Shown here piece after piece: positions 44,672 through 54,074 of a stretch of 64,000 bases of DNA; within the stretch, counting starts at the first letter, position 1, and each line of letters begins with the position of its first letter. The DNA is taken from NCBI RefSeq assembly GCF_032813545.1, contig NZ_CP136520.1, positions 4,086,001 to 4,150,000 of the forward strand. The letters are read 5' to 3'. The position numbers and the translations under genes were made by a program. Source of the DNA: Nodosilinea sp. E11. GTDB lineage: Bacteria; Cyanobacteriota; Cyanobacteriia; Phormidesmidales; Phormidesmidaceae. The notes below the pieces were generated by a model, which was not told the origin of the DNA, made no database searches, and saw only the letters and a list, made by a program, of their open reading frames with translations.

Positions 44672-45054
44672 AGCCACACCAGATACGGGGTAGAAACCAA
44701 CGGTCAAAGAGAAGTCCTAGGCTAGCATGCCTAACCCATTCTCTGATTATTCTTATTTCGCCTGGCCGTGGTAGTAGAGAGGTTGACCTAGGCAGCCCAT
44801 GGATGGCTACAAAGTGATGACTACAAAGCCGCCGTCGACTCAGGGCTTTTATTAGCTTAGATGATCACCTTAAAGGATCAATCCAGGATTAGGGGCAGTA
44901 CCCTACTACTTTTTCCCATGGACTTGGGGTCGCTGGTCTTGAGTTAAAGATCTGAAAAGAAGCTTAATTTTTCAGCATTCGGTGACAAAGTAAGCAACAT
45001 CCTCTGAATAATCCTTCACAATGGAAAATGACATCCCCATACCGGAGTGATGCC
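44672..45054. other. 383-bp intergenic region
   Basis: It lies between the divergent starts of rlmB and the HxlR gene. No long frame, strong hairpin or known motif was found. The short direct repeat GCTACAAAGTGATGACTACAAAG occurs near 44809. The region must hold promoters for both genes. Confidence 0.4.
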
Positions 45055-45441
45055 ATGCCTCACCCATCCAGTGATCAAAAGATCGACGGTACGAAGCTTA
45101 ATTGTCCGGTTCATTTGGTGTTGTCCTACATTGGCGGCAAGTGGGCCATTCTGATTTTGCGAGAGTTATTTGAGGGTAGCCGCCGCACGAATGAATTTTT
45201 GTCGGCGCTGCCTGGAATCAGTACTAAAACCCTCACCGCTCGCCTAAGGGAGCTAGAAAGCTACGGCCTGGTCAGTCGTAGGGTGTTTCCTGAGGTGCCA
45301 CCGCGAGTCGAGTATTCTCTGACGGCCAAGGGGCGAGAGGTGCAGCCCATCATGGCGGCCTTTAACCAGGTTGGCCAGCAGTGGTTAGTCCATGGCCCAG
45401 ATAGCCGCCCTACTACTCTCTACGAATCGAGAGGCCGCTAG
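45055..45441 (+). CDS. HxlR-family transcriptional regulator
   Basis: The 128 residues from ATG 45055 form a winged-helix of the HxlR/MarR group: LNCPVHLVLSYIGGKWAILI, ILRELFEGSRRTNEFLSALP, GISTKTLTARLRELESYGLV and PRVEYSLTAKGRE. The Cys near residue 16 (NCPVH) is the position used by redox- or electrophile-sensing HxlR members. ATG 45028 is an alternative; GGAGTGA lies five bases before 45055. The regulated gene is not obvious. Its stop shares the CTAG tetramer with the opposite DUF4327 gene. Confidence 0.85.
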   Translation: MPHPSSDQKIDGTKLNCPVHLVLSYIGGKWAILILRELFEGSRRTNEFLSALPGISTKTLTARLRELESYGLVSRRVFPEVPPRVEYSLTAKGREVQPIMAAFNQVGQQWLVHGPDSRPTTLYESRGR

Positions 45442-45674
45442 TCGTTGTGCCAAACTTCGTGGGGAAGTAGATCGCCAATGCGATCGCGCAAAAAGTAGTC
45501 GTACTCTTCTAGCTCAGCCTCAATGTAGGGCCATTCTCGGGCGGCGATGTAGCCACACAGCGCGCATATAGGCTGGTGGCGATCTAGGGTGCCGCAGTCG
45601 ACCAACTGCTGGACCTCCTGGCGAATCTCATCAATGGTGTAATGCCGGGTTAGCGTCGGGTTTTTGGTTGTCAT
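45438..45674 (-). CDS. DUF4327 family protein
   Basis: The 78 residues match this small cyanobacterial family: HYTIDEIRQEVQQLVDCGTL, RHQPICALCGYIAAREWPYI, then a strongly acidic YDYFLRDRIGDLLPHE tail. The CALCG pair could bind metal but is not conserved enough to claim. The stop codon TAG lies within CTAG 45438-45441, which is also the stop of the convergent hxlR gene. No function is known. Confidence 0.8.
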   Translation of the reverse strand: MTTKNPTLTRHYTIDEIRQEVQQLVDCGTLDRHQPICALCGYIAAREWPYIEAELEEYDYFLRDRIGDLLPHEVWHND

Positions 45675-45823
45675 GGCCGCAGCCCTCCGAAACTTGGATG
45701 CAGTGAGAATATTTACTCATCACTCCATCTACATAGTGCAACTGTAGTTTTGGAAAGCAAAGCGGTTGATGCGTATCATTACCTTTGTTTACAAGGTGCA
45801 ATAATGTAGTTTGGTATACGCTT

Positions 45824-47590
45824 TTAGCCACATTCTAGGGTGGTCATGGCTTGGTGAGTGCTCAGAAAAACTTGCCCTGGGCCGCCTAGATGATCAATAA
45901 ACCCTGCCTTTTCGAGTTGATCCATGACGGGACCCTTGACCTCGCTTAGGTAAACGGTTACTCCTGCTTCCCTCAGGTCTTCGATCAGGGTTTCTAAGGT
46001 TTCTAAGGCGCTGCCGTCAACGTGGTTGATGGCACTACAAATTAGCACCAGGGCCGTGGCCGCAGGATGATCGGCTACCGCCTGAATTAGGTAGTCTTCT
46101 AAATATTTGGTGTTGGCAAAGTAGAGGCTTTCGTCAATGCGAATGGCTAAAACTCCTGTACAGGTCTGTACTGGGTGGCGCTTAATATTGCGAAAATGCT
46201 CGGTGTCACCGACTCGGCCTACCTCGGCAATGTGAGGGCGACTAGTTCGCCCTAGGTAAAACCCTACCGACGTTACAAACCCAACCAGAATGCCAGCTTC
46301 AATACCGATCGCTAGCACCGCCACAAAGGTAATGGCTAAGCTAATCGCATCGGCCTGGCAAACACGCCACAGTTGGCTAAAGCTCTTGAAATCAAGCAGG
46401 TTGATGACCGCGACTAAGATCACCGCCGCCAGGGCAGTCTGGGGTAGATGGTAGAACCAGGGGGTGAAAAACAGGACGACCAAGGCAATCAGGCTGGCCG
46501 TAATGATCGACGCCAACCCCGTATTGGCTCCAGCCGAAAAGTTCACTACCGATCGACTAAATCCCCCGGTCACTGGGTAGCCGCCGGTAAATGCCGCACC
46601 CAGATTGGCAGCCCCTAGCCCAATTAACTCCTGGTTGGCGTCAAGGCGCTGCCGCCGCTTGCTGGCTAATGACTTGGCGACTGCAATGCTCTCCATGAAA
46701 CCGACAAAGCTAATGGCGAGGGCCGTGGGCAACAACTGCTGCCATAGGGTTACCTCGATGGGTGGCAGCGATAGCGGCGGTAGCCCTTGAGGTATCTCGC
46801 CGACAATGACGACGCCAAAGCGACTGTCTAAATTTAGTAGCCCTACGAGGGCGATCGTCGTCACGACTACGAGCAGCGGGCCACTGCGGCTCAGGGGGGT
46901 AATCCAGGCTTTGGAGAGGCCTAACTGGCCTAGCCGCTTGGGCAAGGAGCGGTTAAAAAACAGCAGTACTCCAACACTTCCTAGGCCTAGCGCTAAGCTG
47001 ATTGGATTGTAATCGGGGGCCGCCTGCACCAGGTGATGGGCAGTTTCGAAAAAACTTTCTGACGACGGAATTTTTACCCCCATCAGGTGCTTTACCTGAC
47101 TCAAGCCAATCACCAGGGCGGCGGCATTGGTAAACCCGACGATCACCGCATGGCTGAGGAAGTTGACGATAAACCCTAGCCGTACCACCCCCATCAGCAC
47201 CTGGATGAGGCCAATCATAAGCGCCAGGGCTAGGGCGGCGGCCATATAATCGGCGCTATTGGCTGCGGCTACCTGCCCTAGGCTGGTGGCCACCAGCAGC
47301 GACACCATGGCCACTGGACCCACAGAGAGCGAGCGACTCGTTCCCAGGATGGCGTAAAGTATCAGCGGCGAAATGCTGGCATAGAGACCGACCTGGGGTG
47401 GCAGGCCCGCCAGCATTGCGTAGGCCATCCCCTGAGGGATCAGCATAATCGCTACGATAATGCCGGCCATCATATCGCCTACGAAGTCTTTGGGGTTGTA
47501 GTGTAGGCCCCAGGCGATCGCTGGAATGTAGCGGCTCAGGCCTAAGGGTGCGTGGGGTCGAGGGGAAGATGGTGCTGAATTGTCTGCCAT
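45824..47590 (-). CDS. SulP-family anion transporter with STAS domain
   Basis: The 588 residues start with a polar lead, then the SulP core with about 12-14 spans: DMMAGIIVAIMLIPQGMAYA, VGLYASISPLILYAILGTSR, GFTNAAALVIGLSQV and FTGGYPVTGGFSRSVVNFSA. A STAS domain follows at about 465-575 (VLAIRIDESLYFANTKYLED, LVLICSAINHVDGSALETLE). Members carry sulfate, bicarbonate (BicA) or other anions; the substrate here cannot be told from sequence. ATG 47590 is the likely start, and the upstream 20 codons are poorly supported. Confidence 0.88.
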   Translation of the reverse strand: MADNSAPSSPRPHAPLGLSRYIPAIAWGLHYNPKDFVGDMMAGIIVAIMLIPQGMAYAMLAGLPPQVGLYASISPLILYAILGTSRSLSVGPVAMVSLLVATSLGQVAAANSADYMAAALALALMIGLIQVLMGVVRLGFIVNFLSHAVIVGFTNAAALVIGLSQVKHLMGVKIPSSESFFETAHHLVQAAPDYNPISLALGLGSVGVLLFFNRSLPKRLGQLGLSKAWITPLSRSGPLLVVVTTIALVGLLNLDSRFGVVIVGEIPQGLPPLSLPPIEVTLWQQLLPTALAISFVGFMESIAVAKSLASKRRQRLDANQELIGLGAANLGAAFTGGYPVTGGFSRSVVNFSAGANTGLASIITASLIALVVLFFTPWFYHLPQTALAAVILVAVINLLDFKSFSQLWRVCQADAISLAITFVAVLAIGIEAGILVGFVTSVGFYLGRTSRPHIAEVGRVGDTEHFRNIKRHPVQTCTGVLAIRIDESLYFANTKYLEDYLIQAVADHPAATALVLICSAINHVDGSALETLETLIEDLREAGVTVYLSEVKGPVMDQLEKAGFIDHLGGPGQVFLSTHQAMTTLECG

Positions 47591-47825
47591 AGAAGCGCGG
47601 GCGATCGCATGAAAACAGCGAGGCGATCGTGTGTCGTCAGCATACCCCAATTCTCTGCTTATATAACTAATTGATTGCTTGGTAATATTTGAGGCTCGTA
47701 GACCTATGGGTCCCTGGCTGCGCTGGGGCTCAGAGTTGGCCAGCCTGGCAGGGCAGAAGTTTCTTTACCCTGCTAGGCCGGTGGTGCTGGCGAAGTGAGC
47801 TGGCTTGCCCTGAGTTCGCTAGCGG

Positions 47826-48356
47826 TTAGCGCGGTCTAGCAAACACCTGTACCCAGTAGGGCCGTCCAGCGGCGGTGGCGTAACCGATCCCCAGTTCGGT
47901 AAATGCGGGGTTGAGAATGTTTTGGCGGTGACCAGGGCTATTCATCCAGGCGGTCATCACTGCCGTAGCATTGGGCTGACCCATGGCAACATTTTCACCA
48001 ATGTTGGCCCATCGGTACTGGGTGGCGTCGATGCGCGATCGCATGGTCGAGCCATCGGAACCGGTATGGCTCATGCGACCGCTAGTGGCCATATCTTGGG
48101 CGTGGCGCTGGGCGGCGCTGGTGAGGCGATCGTTGAGCACCAGAGGTGGGGCGTTCACCCGTCGCCGTTCTGCATTCACGAGCTGGAGCAGCTCTTGGGC
48201 GATTGCCCCGTTGGTCTGGGCGATCAAAACGGTTGGGGCTTGGGTCGGGGCTTGGGCCACAGCCACCGGTGCTAGGGTCCCTGGCAGTAGCCCAGCAGCT
48301 AAAGCTGCCAGCAATATAGCGGGTCGAGCTCGCAGCGCTGATCGAAAAACGTGCAT
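47826..48356 (-). CDS. CAP (SCP/PR1) domain secreted protein
   Basis: The 176 residues have a signal peptide (RPAILLAALAAGLLPGTLAP, cut near AVAQA) and one CAP domain with QELLQLVNAERRRVNAPPLV, SGRMSHTGSDGSTMRSRID, IGENVAMGQ, WMNSPGHRQNILNPAFTELG. The metal-site residues (His in SHTG, Glu in GEN, His in PGHR) are present. Function is unknown, and in bacteria such proteins are often extracellular. ATG 48356 is preceded by AGGAG seven bases away. Confidence 0.85.
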   Translation of the reverse strand: MHVFRSALRARPAILLAALAAGLLPGTLAPVAVAQAPTQAPTVLIAQTNGAIAQELLQLVNAERRRVNAPPLVLNDRLTSAAQRHAQDMATSGRMSHTGSDGSTMRSRIDATQYRWANIGENVAMGQPNATAVMTAWMNSPGHRQNILNPAFTELGIGYATAAGRPYWVQVFARPR

Positions 48357-48556
48357 TGGGTATCTCCTGATCGTGATCCGTGAGTGCAGCCATGGTGCCC
48401 AAAACGCTACCGATGGGCTCAGTTGCTGCAAGACTGGCCTGGCTTGAGCCCTATGGCCCAACCCAAAACCGTCTTGGTAGATTACCCTTCCTGCTCTGAC
48501 GGCCGTGGAGAAGCTACTGTTCCAGGCCTGATGTCCGTTTGGCTGTTTCCACCCGC

Positions 48557-48590
48557 GCTCAGAACCCGCGCTCTATCTAGGGTTCTGAGC
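48557..48590. terminator. Hairpin overlapping the end of lipA
   Basis: GCTCAGAACCC at 48557-48567 pairs exactly with GGGTTCTGAGC at 48580-48590. The lipA stop codon lies in the loop and the last few sense codons lie in the right arm. No T-run follows, so termination efficiency is uncertain. Confidence 0.45.
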
Positions 48591-49460
48591 CATCAATCGC
48601 TGTACGTCTTCGGCGTGGTACGAACTGCGGGTCAGGGGTGACGACACTACCTGTAAAAACCCCTTAGCTTCGCCCACCTGCTGCCAGGCATCAAACTGAG
48701 CTGGAGTGACAAACTCGGCCACGGGCAAATGCTTAGGCCCTGGTGACAAATATTGTCCTAGGGTCAAAATATCGCAGTCTACCGCCCGCAGATCATCCAT
48801 CACCTGCTGTACCTCGGCATCGGTTTCGCCCAGGCCCGCCATGAGGCCCGACTTGGTATAAACCCAGGGCGCTAGGTCCCGACAGCGGCGCAACAGTTCG
48901 AGCGATCGCCCATAATCTCCCTGGGGGCGCACCCGCCGGTAGAGCCGGGGCACGGTTTCGGTGTTGTGGTTCAGCACGTGGGGACGAGCGGCCAGAATAG
49001 TCGCTAACGCCTCCCAGTTGCCGCACAGGTCAGGAATTAACACCTCAATGGTGGTTGCCGGAGCCACCTGCCGCACCGCCTCAATACAGGCGACAAACTG
49101 GCTAGCCCCCCCATCGGCCAAATCATCGCGGTTGACCGAGGTAATCACGACGTGGTTGAGCTTCATGCGCCGCACCGACTCTGCCAGCCGCAGGGGTTCT
49201 GTGGGGTCGAGGGCGACGGGCTTTTTCTCAAAGTCGATGTCGCAGTAGGGGCAGGCGCGGGTGCAGGCGGGGCCCATAATCAAAAACGTTGCTGTGCCGG
49301 CTTTGAAGCACTCACCAATGTTGGGGCACGAAGCCTCTTCACACACTGTGTTCAGACCCAGGTCTTGCAGAATTGCCTTGACCTCGCCCACCCGTTCCCA
49401 CTGGGGGGCTTTTACCCGTAACCAATCTGGTTTTACTGCCACCGTCTCAAACCCCGGCAT
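48573..49460 (-). CDS. lipA: Lipoyl synthase
   Basis: A radical SAM enzyme that inserts two sulfurs into octanoyl groups of the pyruvate dehydrogenase and glycine cleavage H proteins. The 295 residues have the auxiliary cluster ligands Cys40, Cys45, Cys51 ([14 protein letters not shown]) and the radical SAM cluster Cys66, Cys70, Cys73 (CTRACPYC). [13 protein letters not shown] is also present. The C-terminal Ser that closes the auxiliary cluster is in [14 protein letters not shown]. The length is normal. LipB is not adjacent. Confidence 0.95.
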   Translation of the reverse strand: MPGFETVAVKPDWLRVKAPQWERVGEVKAILQDLGLNTVCEEASCPNIGECFKAGTATFLIMGPACTRACPYCDIDFEKKPVALDPTEPLRLAESVRRMKLNHVVITSVNRDDLADGGASQFVACIEAVRQVAPATTIEVLIPDLCGNWEALATILAARPHVLNHNTETVPRLYRRVRPQGDYGRSLELLRRCRDLAPWVYTKSGLMAGLGETDAEVQQVMDDLRAVDCDILTLGQYLSPGPKHLPVAEFVTPAQFDAWQQVGEAKGFLQVVSSPLTRSSYHAEDVQRLMAQNPR

Positions 49461-49599
49461 GTTGTGTGCGCTTCAATCATATCAATCTCGGCATGACTTT
49501 TCTGAGGGGCAGGCTTGGGCCGTCAGTTTGGGGCGGCCACGGTCTAACTAAAGATGGCAGTATGCTGGAAATGGAGAACCCTCACGCCTACACCGGCCC

Positions 49600-50175
49600 A
49601 TGGATGCGCCATCTCCCCTAAATCGCTGTCTCATGGTGTTGTGCTATGCCGCCGCTGGCCTGCTAGCTGCCGGAGCCTGGCGCGATCAAGTCAGTGCCCG
49701 TTGGCAATTCGATCAGCCCTTTGAGCGCCTTCGGTTTGCTCGACTGGCCCCAATCATTACCCAGGCCCCCGAGACCCTCATGACCGCCAACACCCGCGTG
49801 GTGATTAGCCTCAGGCGGCGGCGGCTAACCCTGTACCAAAATGACGTTGTCAAAGAAGAGTTTCCGGTGGCCATTGGCCAGAATGAGTGGCAAACCCCTG
49901 CCGGTGAGTTTGCGGTACGCGACCTGCGCACCGACCCCGTGTGGCAACACCCCATTACTAAAGAAGCCGTTGAGCCTGGCCCCAGCAACCCCCTGGGCTC
50001 GCGCTGGATTGGCTTTCTTGTACAGGGGCAGTATCACATTGGCATCCACGGCACCAACCAGGAAAACCTGATTGGCGAAGCAGTCTCCCATGGCTGTGTG
50101 CGCATGTTCGAAGCCGACATTCAAACCCTATACCGACATTTAAAGATAGGCACCCCCATCACCGTGTTGCCCTAG
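49600..50175 (+). CDS. L,D-transpeptidase (YkuD domain)
   Basis: The 191 residues have an N-terminal hydrophobic segment (LMVLCYAAAGLLAAGAW) that is a signal anchor, then the YkuD catalytic domain from about residue 60. Motif HIGIHGTNQENLIGEAVSHG followed by CVRM gives catalytic His and Cys in the order HXGIHG ... SHGCVR. It links peptidoglycan stems or attaches proteins to the wall. The start is ATG 49600. No LysM domain is present. Confidence 0.9.
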   Translation: MDAPSPLNRCLMVLCYAAAGLLAAGAWRDQVSARWQFDQPFERLRFARLAPIITQAPETLMTANTRVVISLRRRRLTLYQNDVVKEEFPVAIGQNEWQTPAGEFAVRDLRTDPVWQHPITKEAVEPGPSNPLGSRWIGFLVQGQYHIGIHGTNQENLIGEAVSHGCVRMFEADIQTLYRHLKIGTPITVLP

Positions 50176-50263
50176 GCCATCTCTCTGATGCTTGGGGATG
50201 ATGGGTAACGGTCCTGTAACCCGGCTGCAGCGTTAGCCACAGGGAATAGCGCGGGGAATTGGG

Positions 50264-51349
50264 CTATACCGCGATCGACAGCTCTTTTAGCTCTTGACCC
50301 ACGCTACTGAGGTCGAAATTGTGCCAGGGCTTGCCGTCGAGGGCCATCTGTTCGATCAGGCTGGCCAGGCGTAGGGCTTTTAGCGCTTGCTCACCGCCTA
50401 CAGAGGGCTTTTCTCCGCCTCTCACACAGTTGATAAAGTGCTCTAGCTCAGCGTGGAGCGGCTCAATATTGCTGGTGTAGACTTTTTCGATCAAGCCATC
50501 TTGTCGGTAGAGCACCTGGCCGTAGTCGGTAGAGCAGTCGGCGGTGGTTTGCCGGTGAATCAAAATTTCGTTGTTGAGAAAGTCGGCGTCGGTGAGAGAG
50601 TTTTTGCAGTGGGCGGTAATGCTGCGAATTTTGCGGTGGGTCACCTTACTAGAGGTCAGCGTTGCCACGATGCCGTTGCTAAACCCCAGGGTGGCGGTGA
50701 CGTAATCTAGGTAGCCTGAGTTAGAGGCGCGACTGCCGCTGGCGGTGAGGGTAGACACTGTAGACCCAGCTAGCTCTAGCAGCAGGTCAATGTCGTGGAT
50801 CATTAGATCGAGCACTACCGACACATCGTTGGCCCGCTGGGAGTAGGGGCTCATGCGGCGAGCTTCTAGGGCTAGCAGCTCTTCGGTCTTTAAAACTTTG
50901 TGCAGCTCTTGAAAGGCCGGGTTGAACCGCTCAATGTGGCCTACTTGTAAAATGCAGTTGGCTTCAGCGGCGGCATTGACCAGCGACTCTGCCTCGGCAA
51001 TGCTGGCGGCAATGGGCTTTTCGATCAGCACATGGACGCCCGCGTGCAGACAGGCCATGCCCACCGTATGGTGCAATCGCGTGGGCACGGCTACGCACAC
51101 CGCATCAACATGCTTGAGCAGTTCTTGGTAATCTTCAAAAAAGCGAATTCGGTATTTACCGGCGGTGTCTAACCCTCGCTCTACATTGACGTCAGACACG
51201 CCAACGAGCTCTACATCTTTAAAGCGGCTGAGCACGCGGGTGTGGTGCTGGCCCATGTTGCCTACACCAATGACGCCAATACGAACAGGATCGGGCAAAT
51301 TTCGAGATAAGTGCATGTCTAAGGCAGATGACAACATGGAATCTTGCAC
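50264..51349 (-). CDS. Gfo/Idh/MocA-family oxidoreductase
   Basis: The 361 residues contain a Rossmann NAD(P) domain (VRIGVIGVGNMGQHHTRVLS, VGVSDVNVERG, VLIEKPIAAS) and a C-terminal alpha/beta domain with VGHIERFNPAFQEL. The EKP motif is intact. Members act on sugars, inositol or UDP-sugars; the substrate cannot be fixed. GTG 51349 is strongly supported by AGGGAGG six bases ahead. It is divergent from the CNNM gene's downstream region and stands alone. Confidence 0.85.
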   Translation of the reverse strand: MQDSMLSSALDMHLSRNLPDPVRIGVIGVGNMGQHHTRVLSRFKDVELVGVSDVNVERGLDTAGKYRIRFFEDYQELLKHVDAVCVAVPTRLHHTVGMACLHAGVHVLIEKPIAASIAEAESLVNAAAEANCILQVGHIERFNPAFQELHKVLKTEELLALEARRMSPYSQRANDVSVVLDLMIHDIDLLLELAGSTVSTLTASGSRASNSGYLDYVTATLGFSNGIVATLTSSKVTHRKIRSITAHCKNSLTDADFLNNEILIHRQTTADCSTDYGQVLYRQDGLIEKVYTSNIEPLHAELEHFINCVRGGEKPSVGGEQALKALRLASLIEQMALDGKPWHNFDLSSVGQELKELSIAV

Positions 51350-51807
51350 GCCTGTCCTCCCTTTAGGAGATTTAGATACGCCGACGGTCAGTAGGCTGAA
51401 AAGGTCGAGTGAGCGGGGAGCTAAGACGGCCAGGTAAAATTACTCAGATAGTATCACAATGCTTCACTCTGTAAAGAATAGCAACATCACCTGAGAGCAA
51501 ACTAGCGGGTGTCGGTTTGCCGAACTTTGCCGCGATCGCAGTCATAGTCCGAATGTGAGCATTATCTAGCCTATTCACCATAGCGATGACAATCGGGTGT
51601 ACTCAGCCCCCTGTGGCAGTTGTTTAGGTGTCTTGAGGCTAGAAACTAGTTAAAAATATGGCCATGCGCCTGACTGAGGTAAAGAAAGTTGATTCGTCAA
51701 CCTACGGGTCGTCAATTTGAGAACTACACCGGTCTGAGAGAGTAAGTTTCACCGGCTGGGTCTGGTAGGCCGGCGGTTGACGGGCAGTCTGCGGTGGGGG
51801 GTAAGCC
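51350..51807. other. 458-bp intergenic region
   Basis: It lies between the start of the oxidoreductase gene and the end of the CNNM gene. No frame with coding character, no repeat copy and no hairpin stood out. Only the strong AGGGAGG ribosome-binding site at its left edge is interpretable. Confidence 0.4.
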
Positions 51808-53247
51808 TTATCGATCCATTGGGGTTGGTGGCGGTGGCAGATAGGGATCTGGTGGGTGCGGTGAAGCCGGGGATGACGGATCGACCAGGCGCATTAAGAC
51901 ATCCTCTAGGCGGGGGCCATCGGTGGACAAAATCACCCATTCGCGATCGCCAAACACCAGGCGATCGCCCGCGTGGGGAATTTTTTGCATTTGATAAATC
52001 AAAAACCCCCCCAGAGTCTGATAATCGTCGGCATAGGGCAGATCTAGATTAAGCAGGTCGTTCACCTCTTCGAGATCGGTATGGGCCTTAATGCGGTACG
52101 ACTGATCATCGATCATTTGTACCGGCTGTTCATTGTGCTCGTCGGGCTCGTGAATTTCGCCGATGATCTCGGTGGTCAGGTCTCGCAGCGTTAGCAGCCC
52201 GGCAGTGCCGCCAAACTCATCGACCACCATCACCAGTTCTTGGCCGGTGCGCTGCATAGTGGTCAGCAGATCGTGGAGCGGAGTGTACTCGGGCACAAAC
52301 CGCGCGGGCTTAACCCAGGGACGAATTAGGGTGTCAGCGCTAATGTCTTGGCGGGCCAGGGGTTGCAAAAACTGTTTGACATCGACCATGCCTTGAATGT
52401 CGTCTAGGGAGTCGCCCATTACCGGATAGCGCGAATGCTCGGTAGCGGCTACAACCTCAATCAGCTCTCCAAAGGTGGCCGCTAGCGAGACGGCATTGAT
52501 CTGGGTGCGCGGCACCATAATTTCCCCGGCAGTCACATCGCGAAACTCAAAAACATTGTTCAAGAGTTCACGTTCTTCGGCATCGAGGCCGGGAGTTTCG
52601 GCGGTAGTGCGAATGATGAGTTGGAGTTCTTCGGGAGTGAGGCGGCTGTAGCTAAACTGGTCGCTGTACTGAATTTTGGCCAGACGCAGCAGCAGCCGTG
52701 TCGATTGATTGAGCACCCAGATAAAGGGGTTAAACAACCGCGCAATCGTTAGGCTTGGGGGGCCTAAGAACCGGGCCACCTGCTCTGGGTAGAGCATCGC
52801 CACTGACTTGGGGCATAGTTCACCCAGCACAATTTGTAGGTAAGCCACCAGAAAAAAGGCCACTGGAATCGCCAGGGTGTGGGCTAGGGCTTCGCTCTGG
52901 GCTGCCGTGAGCGGGGTTTGAGTAATCCAAAAGGCCAGGATGACGGCCATAGTGCTTTCGCCTACCCAGCCCAAGGCCAGACTAGATAGGGTAATGCCAA
53001 ACTGAGTGGTCGAAAGCAGGCGATCGAGACTGCGCTGGAGCTGCTGGACGGTTTTGGCCTGCACATCGCCCTGGGCGACTAGCTGGCTAATGCGCGATCG
53101 CCGCACCGACACTATAGAAAATTCTGCTGCTACAAAAAAAGCATTGATGCCAATTAGCAACAGTACGGCCAGCAGCCGAGAGGCGATCGCAGCAGGGGGC
53201 AGCTCTTCAGGAATCAGGATGGTCAACAGCGGGGGAGAAACACACAT
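51808..53247 (-). CDS. CNNM/CorC-type hemolysin-family transporter with CBS pair
   Basis: The 479 residues have an N-terminal DUF21 domain with four hydrophobic segments (FFVAAEFSIVSVRRSRISQL; PVAFFLVAYLQIVLGELCPK). A CBS pair follows at about 215-345 (EIMVPRTQINAVSLAATFGE; VMVVDEFGGTAGLLTLRDLT), then a CorC_HlyC domain at about 355-440. The family exports Mg2+ (and Co2+). The Pro-rich tail ends PPPPTPMDR. ATG 53247 is the start. Confidence 0.9.
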   Translation of the reverse strand: MCVSPPLLTILIPEELPPAAIASRLLAVLLLIGINAFFVAAEFSIVSVRRSRISQLVAQGDVQAKTVQQLQRSLDRLLSTTQFGITLSSLALGWVGESTMAVILAFWITQTPLTAAQSEALAHTLAIPVAFFLVAYLQIVLGELCPKSVAMLYPEQVARFLGPPSLTIARLFNPFIWVLNQSTRLLLRLAKIQYSDQFSYSRLTPEELQLIIRTTAETPGLDAEERELLNNVFEFRDVTAGEIMVPRTQINAVSLAATFGELIEVVAATEHSRYPVMGDSLDDIQGMVDVKQFLQPLARQDISADTLIRPWVKPARFVPEYTPLHDLLTTMQRTGQELVMVVDEFGGTAGLLTLRDLTTEIIGEIHEPDEHNEQPVQMIDDQSYRIKAHTDLEEVNDLLNLDLPYADDYQTLGGFLIYQMQKIPHAGDRLVFGDREWVILSTDGPRLEDVLMRLVDPSSPASPHPPDPYLPPPPTPMDR

Positions 53248-53546
53248 AGCCTAGTGACTAAAAAAGGCCGCTCCCAACTCGTACCAAACGCCCGAGCCGA
53301 TCGTCGCTCTGCTGACGTTGGTGTTTCACTGACCTAACTATTGTGACTGCCATAGGTTCAACCCAGCGATGACGACTATCCCTCAGCTTGGGACAGGCCC
53401 TCCCAGCCGTGACCGCTAAAGCCATGTGCCTGATTATAAACCCCATTTGTACTTCAGCCTCAGCGCCCCAGCTTGGGGAGGTCGGCTGGGGCGGGCAATC
53501 TGTCCACCGGGTCGATATCCGCTCCGGCTGCCGGGGATAAGGGGGG

Positions 53547-53789
53547 TTATTCACCGCCGTTGATCCGAGCTTTTACCTGTTGCAGTATTTCAGCCTCGTT
53601 CACCAACATCACCGTGCCCTGGCCAGCGGCGTCTCGGCTGACCGGTGTACCGCTGGTGGGGCGCGTTTCTGGTTGTCTAACTCCAGTCAGCGCCTGACGA
53701 CCCAGGGTAAAGCCCCAGGAGGCGCTGACCACCCCTGAGCCAATCATTAGCGAGAGTAAAATTAGGGTAAAAGCTACAGCAGGGTTCAT
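53547..53789 (-). CDS. Small single-span cyanobacterial membrane protein
   Basis: An 80-residue protein, MNPAVAFTLILLSLMIGSGV followed by VSASWGFTLGRQALTGVRQP and an acidic, Gln-rich tail. The first 35 residues are a membrane span, and the GFTLGR(Q/E)AL segment after it is one I associate with short cyanobacterial hypotheticals. No function is known. ATG 53789 starts the frame. A tRNA gene lies 168 bp upstream on the opposite strand. Confidence 0.65.
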   Translation of the reverse strand: MNPAVAFTLILLSLMIGSGVVSASWGFTLGRQALTGVRQPETRPTSGTPVSRDAAGQGTVMLVNEAEILQQVKARINGGE

Positions 53790-53957
53790 AGGTCAGGCCC
53801 ACAGGGTAATGCGTTAAATCGGTGGTGTGCTTTGAGCCTAGCGCTGCACCAGGCTTACTAACGTTAAGTATAAAATTTAGAACTTGAATAAAAGTTTAAG
53901 GTCTAGTTTTGGCCTTAGGTCATACAATTAGACATGTTTTCCCCGAGGGGATTAATC

Positions 53958-54030
53958 CCAGGGTTGGCCGAGCGGATTAGGCAGCGAACTCATAATTCGC
54001 CTCAGGCAGGTTCAACTCCTGCACCCTGGA
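53958..54030 (+). tRNA. tRNA with CAU anticodon (Ile2 or elongator Met)
   Basis: 73 nt fold into a cloverleaf. The acceptor is CCAGGGT with ACCCTGG, the D stem GCC/GGC, the anticodon stem GCGAA/TTCGC with loop CTCATAA, and the T stem GCAGG/CCTGC with loop TTCAACT. The anticodon is CAT. The acceptor pairs fully and the anticodon stem lacks three G-C pairs, so it is not initiator tRNA. The CTCATAA loop resembles tRNA-Ile(CAU), which needs TilS lysidine; elongator Met remains possible. CCA is not encoded. TACAAT at 53923-53928 is a likely -10 box. Confidence 0.9.
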
Positions 54031-54074
54031 TTACCTGGTTGCCAAAGCAAAACCTGCCAGCCTGGCTTGAGAGT

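Noticed and set aside
44029-44725. Long overlapping frames on both strands within the rlmB repeat region
   Set aside because: The 21-bp period keeps several frames open at once; only the frame joined to the methyltransferase domain is supported.
51350-51807. Possible regulatory RNA in the 458-bp gap
   Set aside because: No hairpin, terminator or conserved motif could be identified by eye.
53258-53554. 98-codon minus-strand frame between CNNM and the small membrane protein
   Set aside because: It has no start context, no pattern of conservation and a basic, low-complexity composition. It is probably chance.
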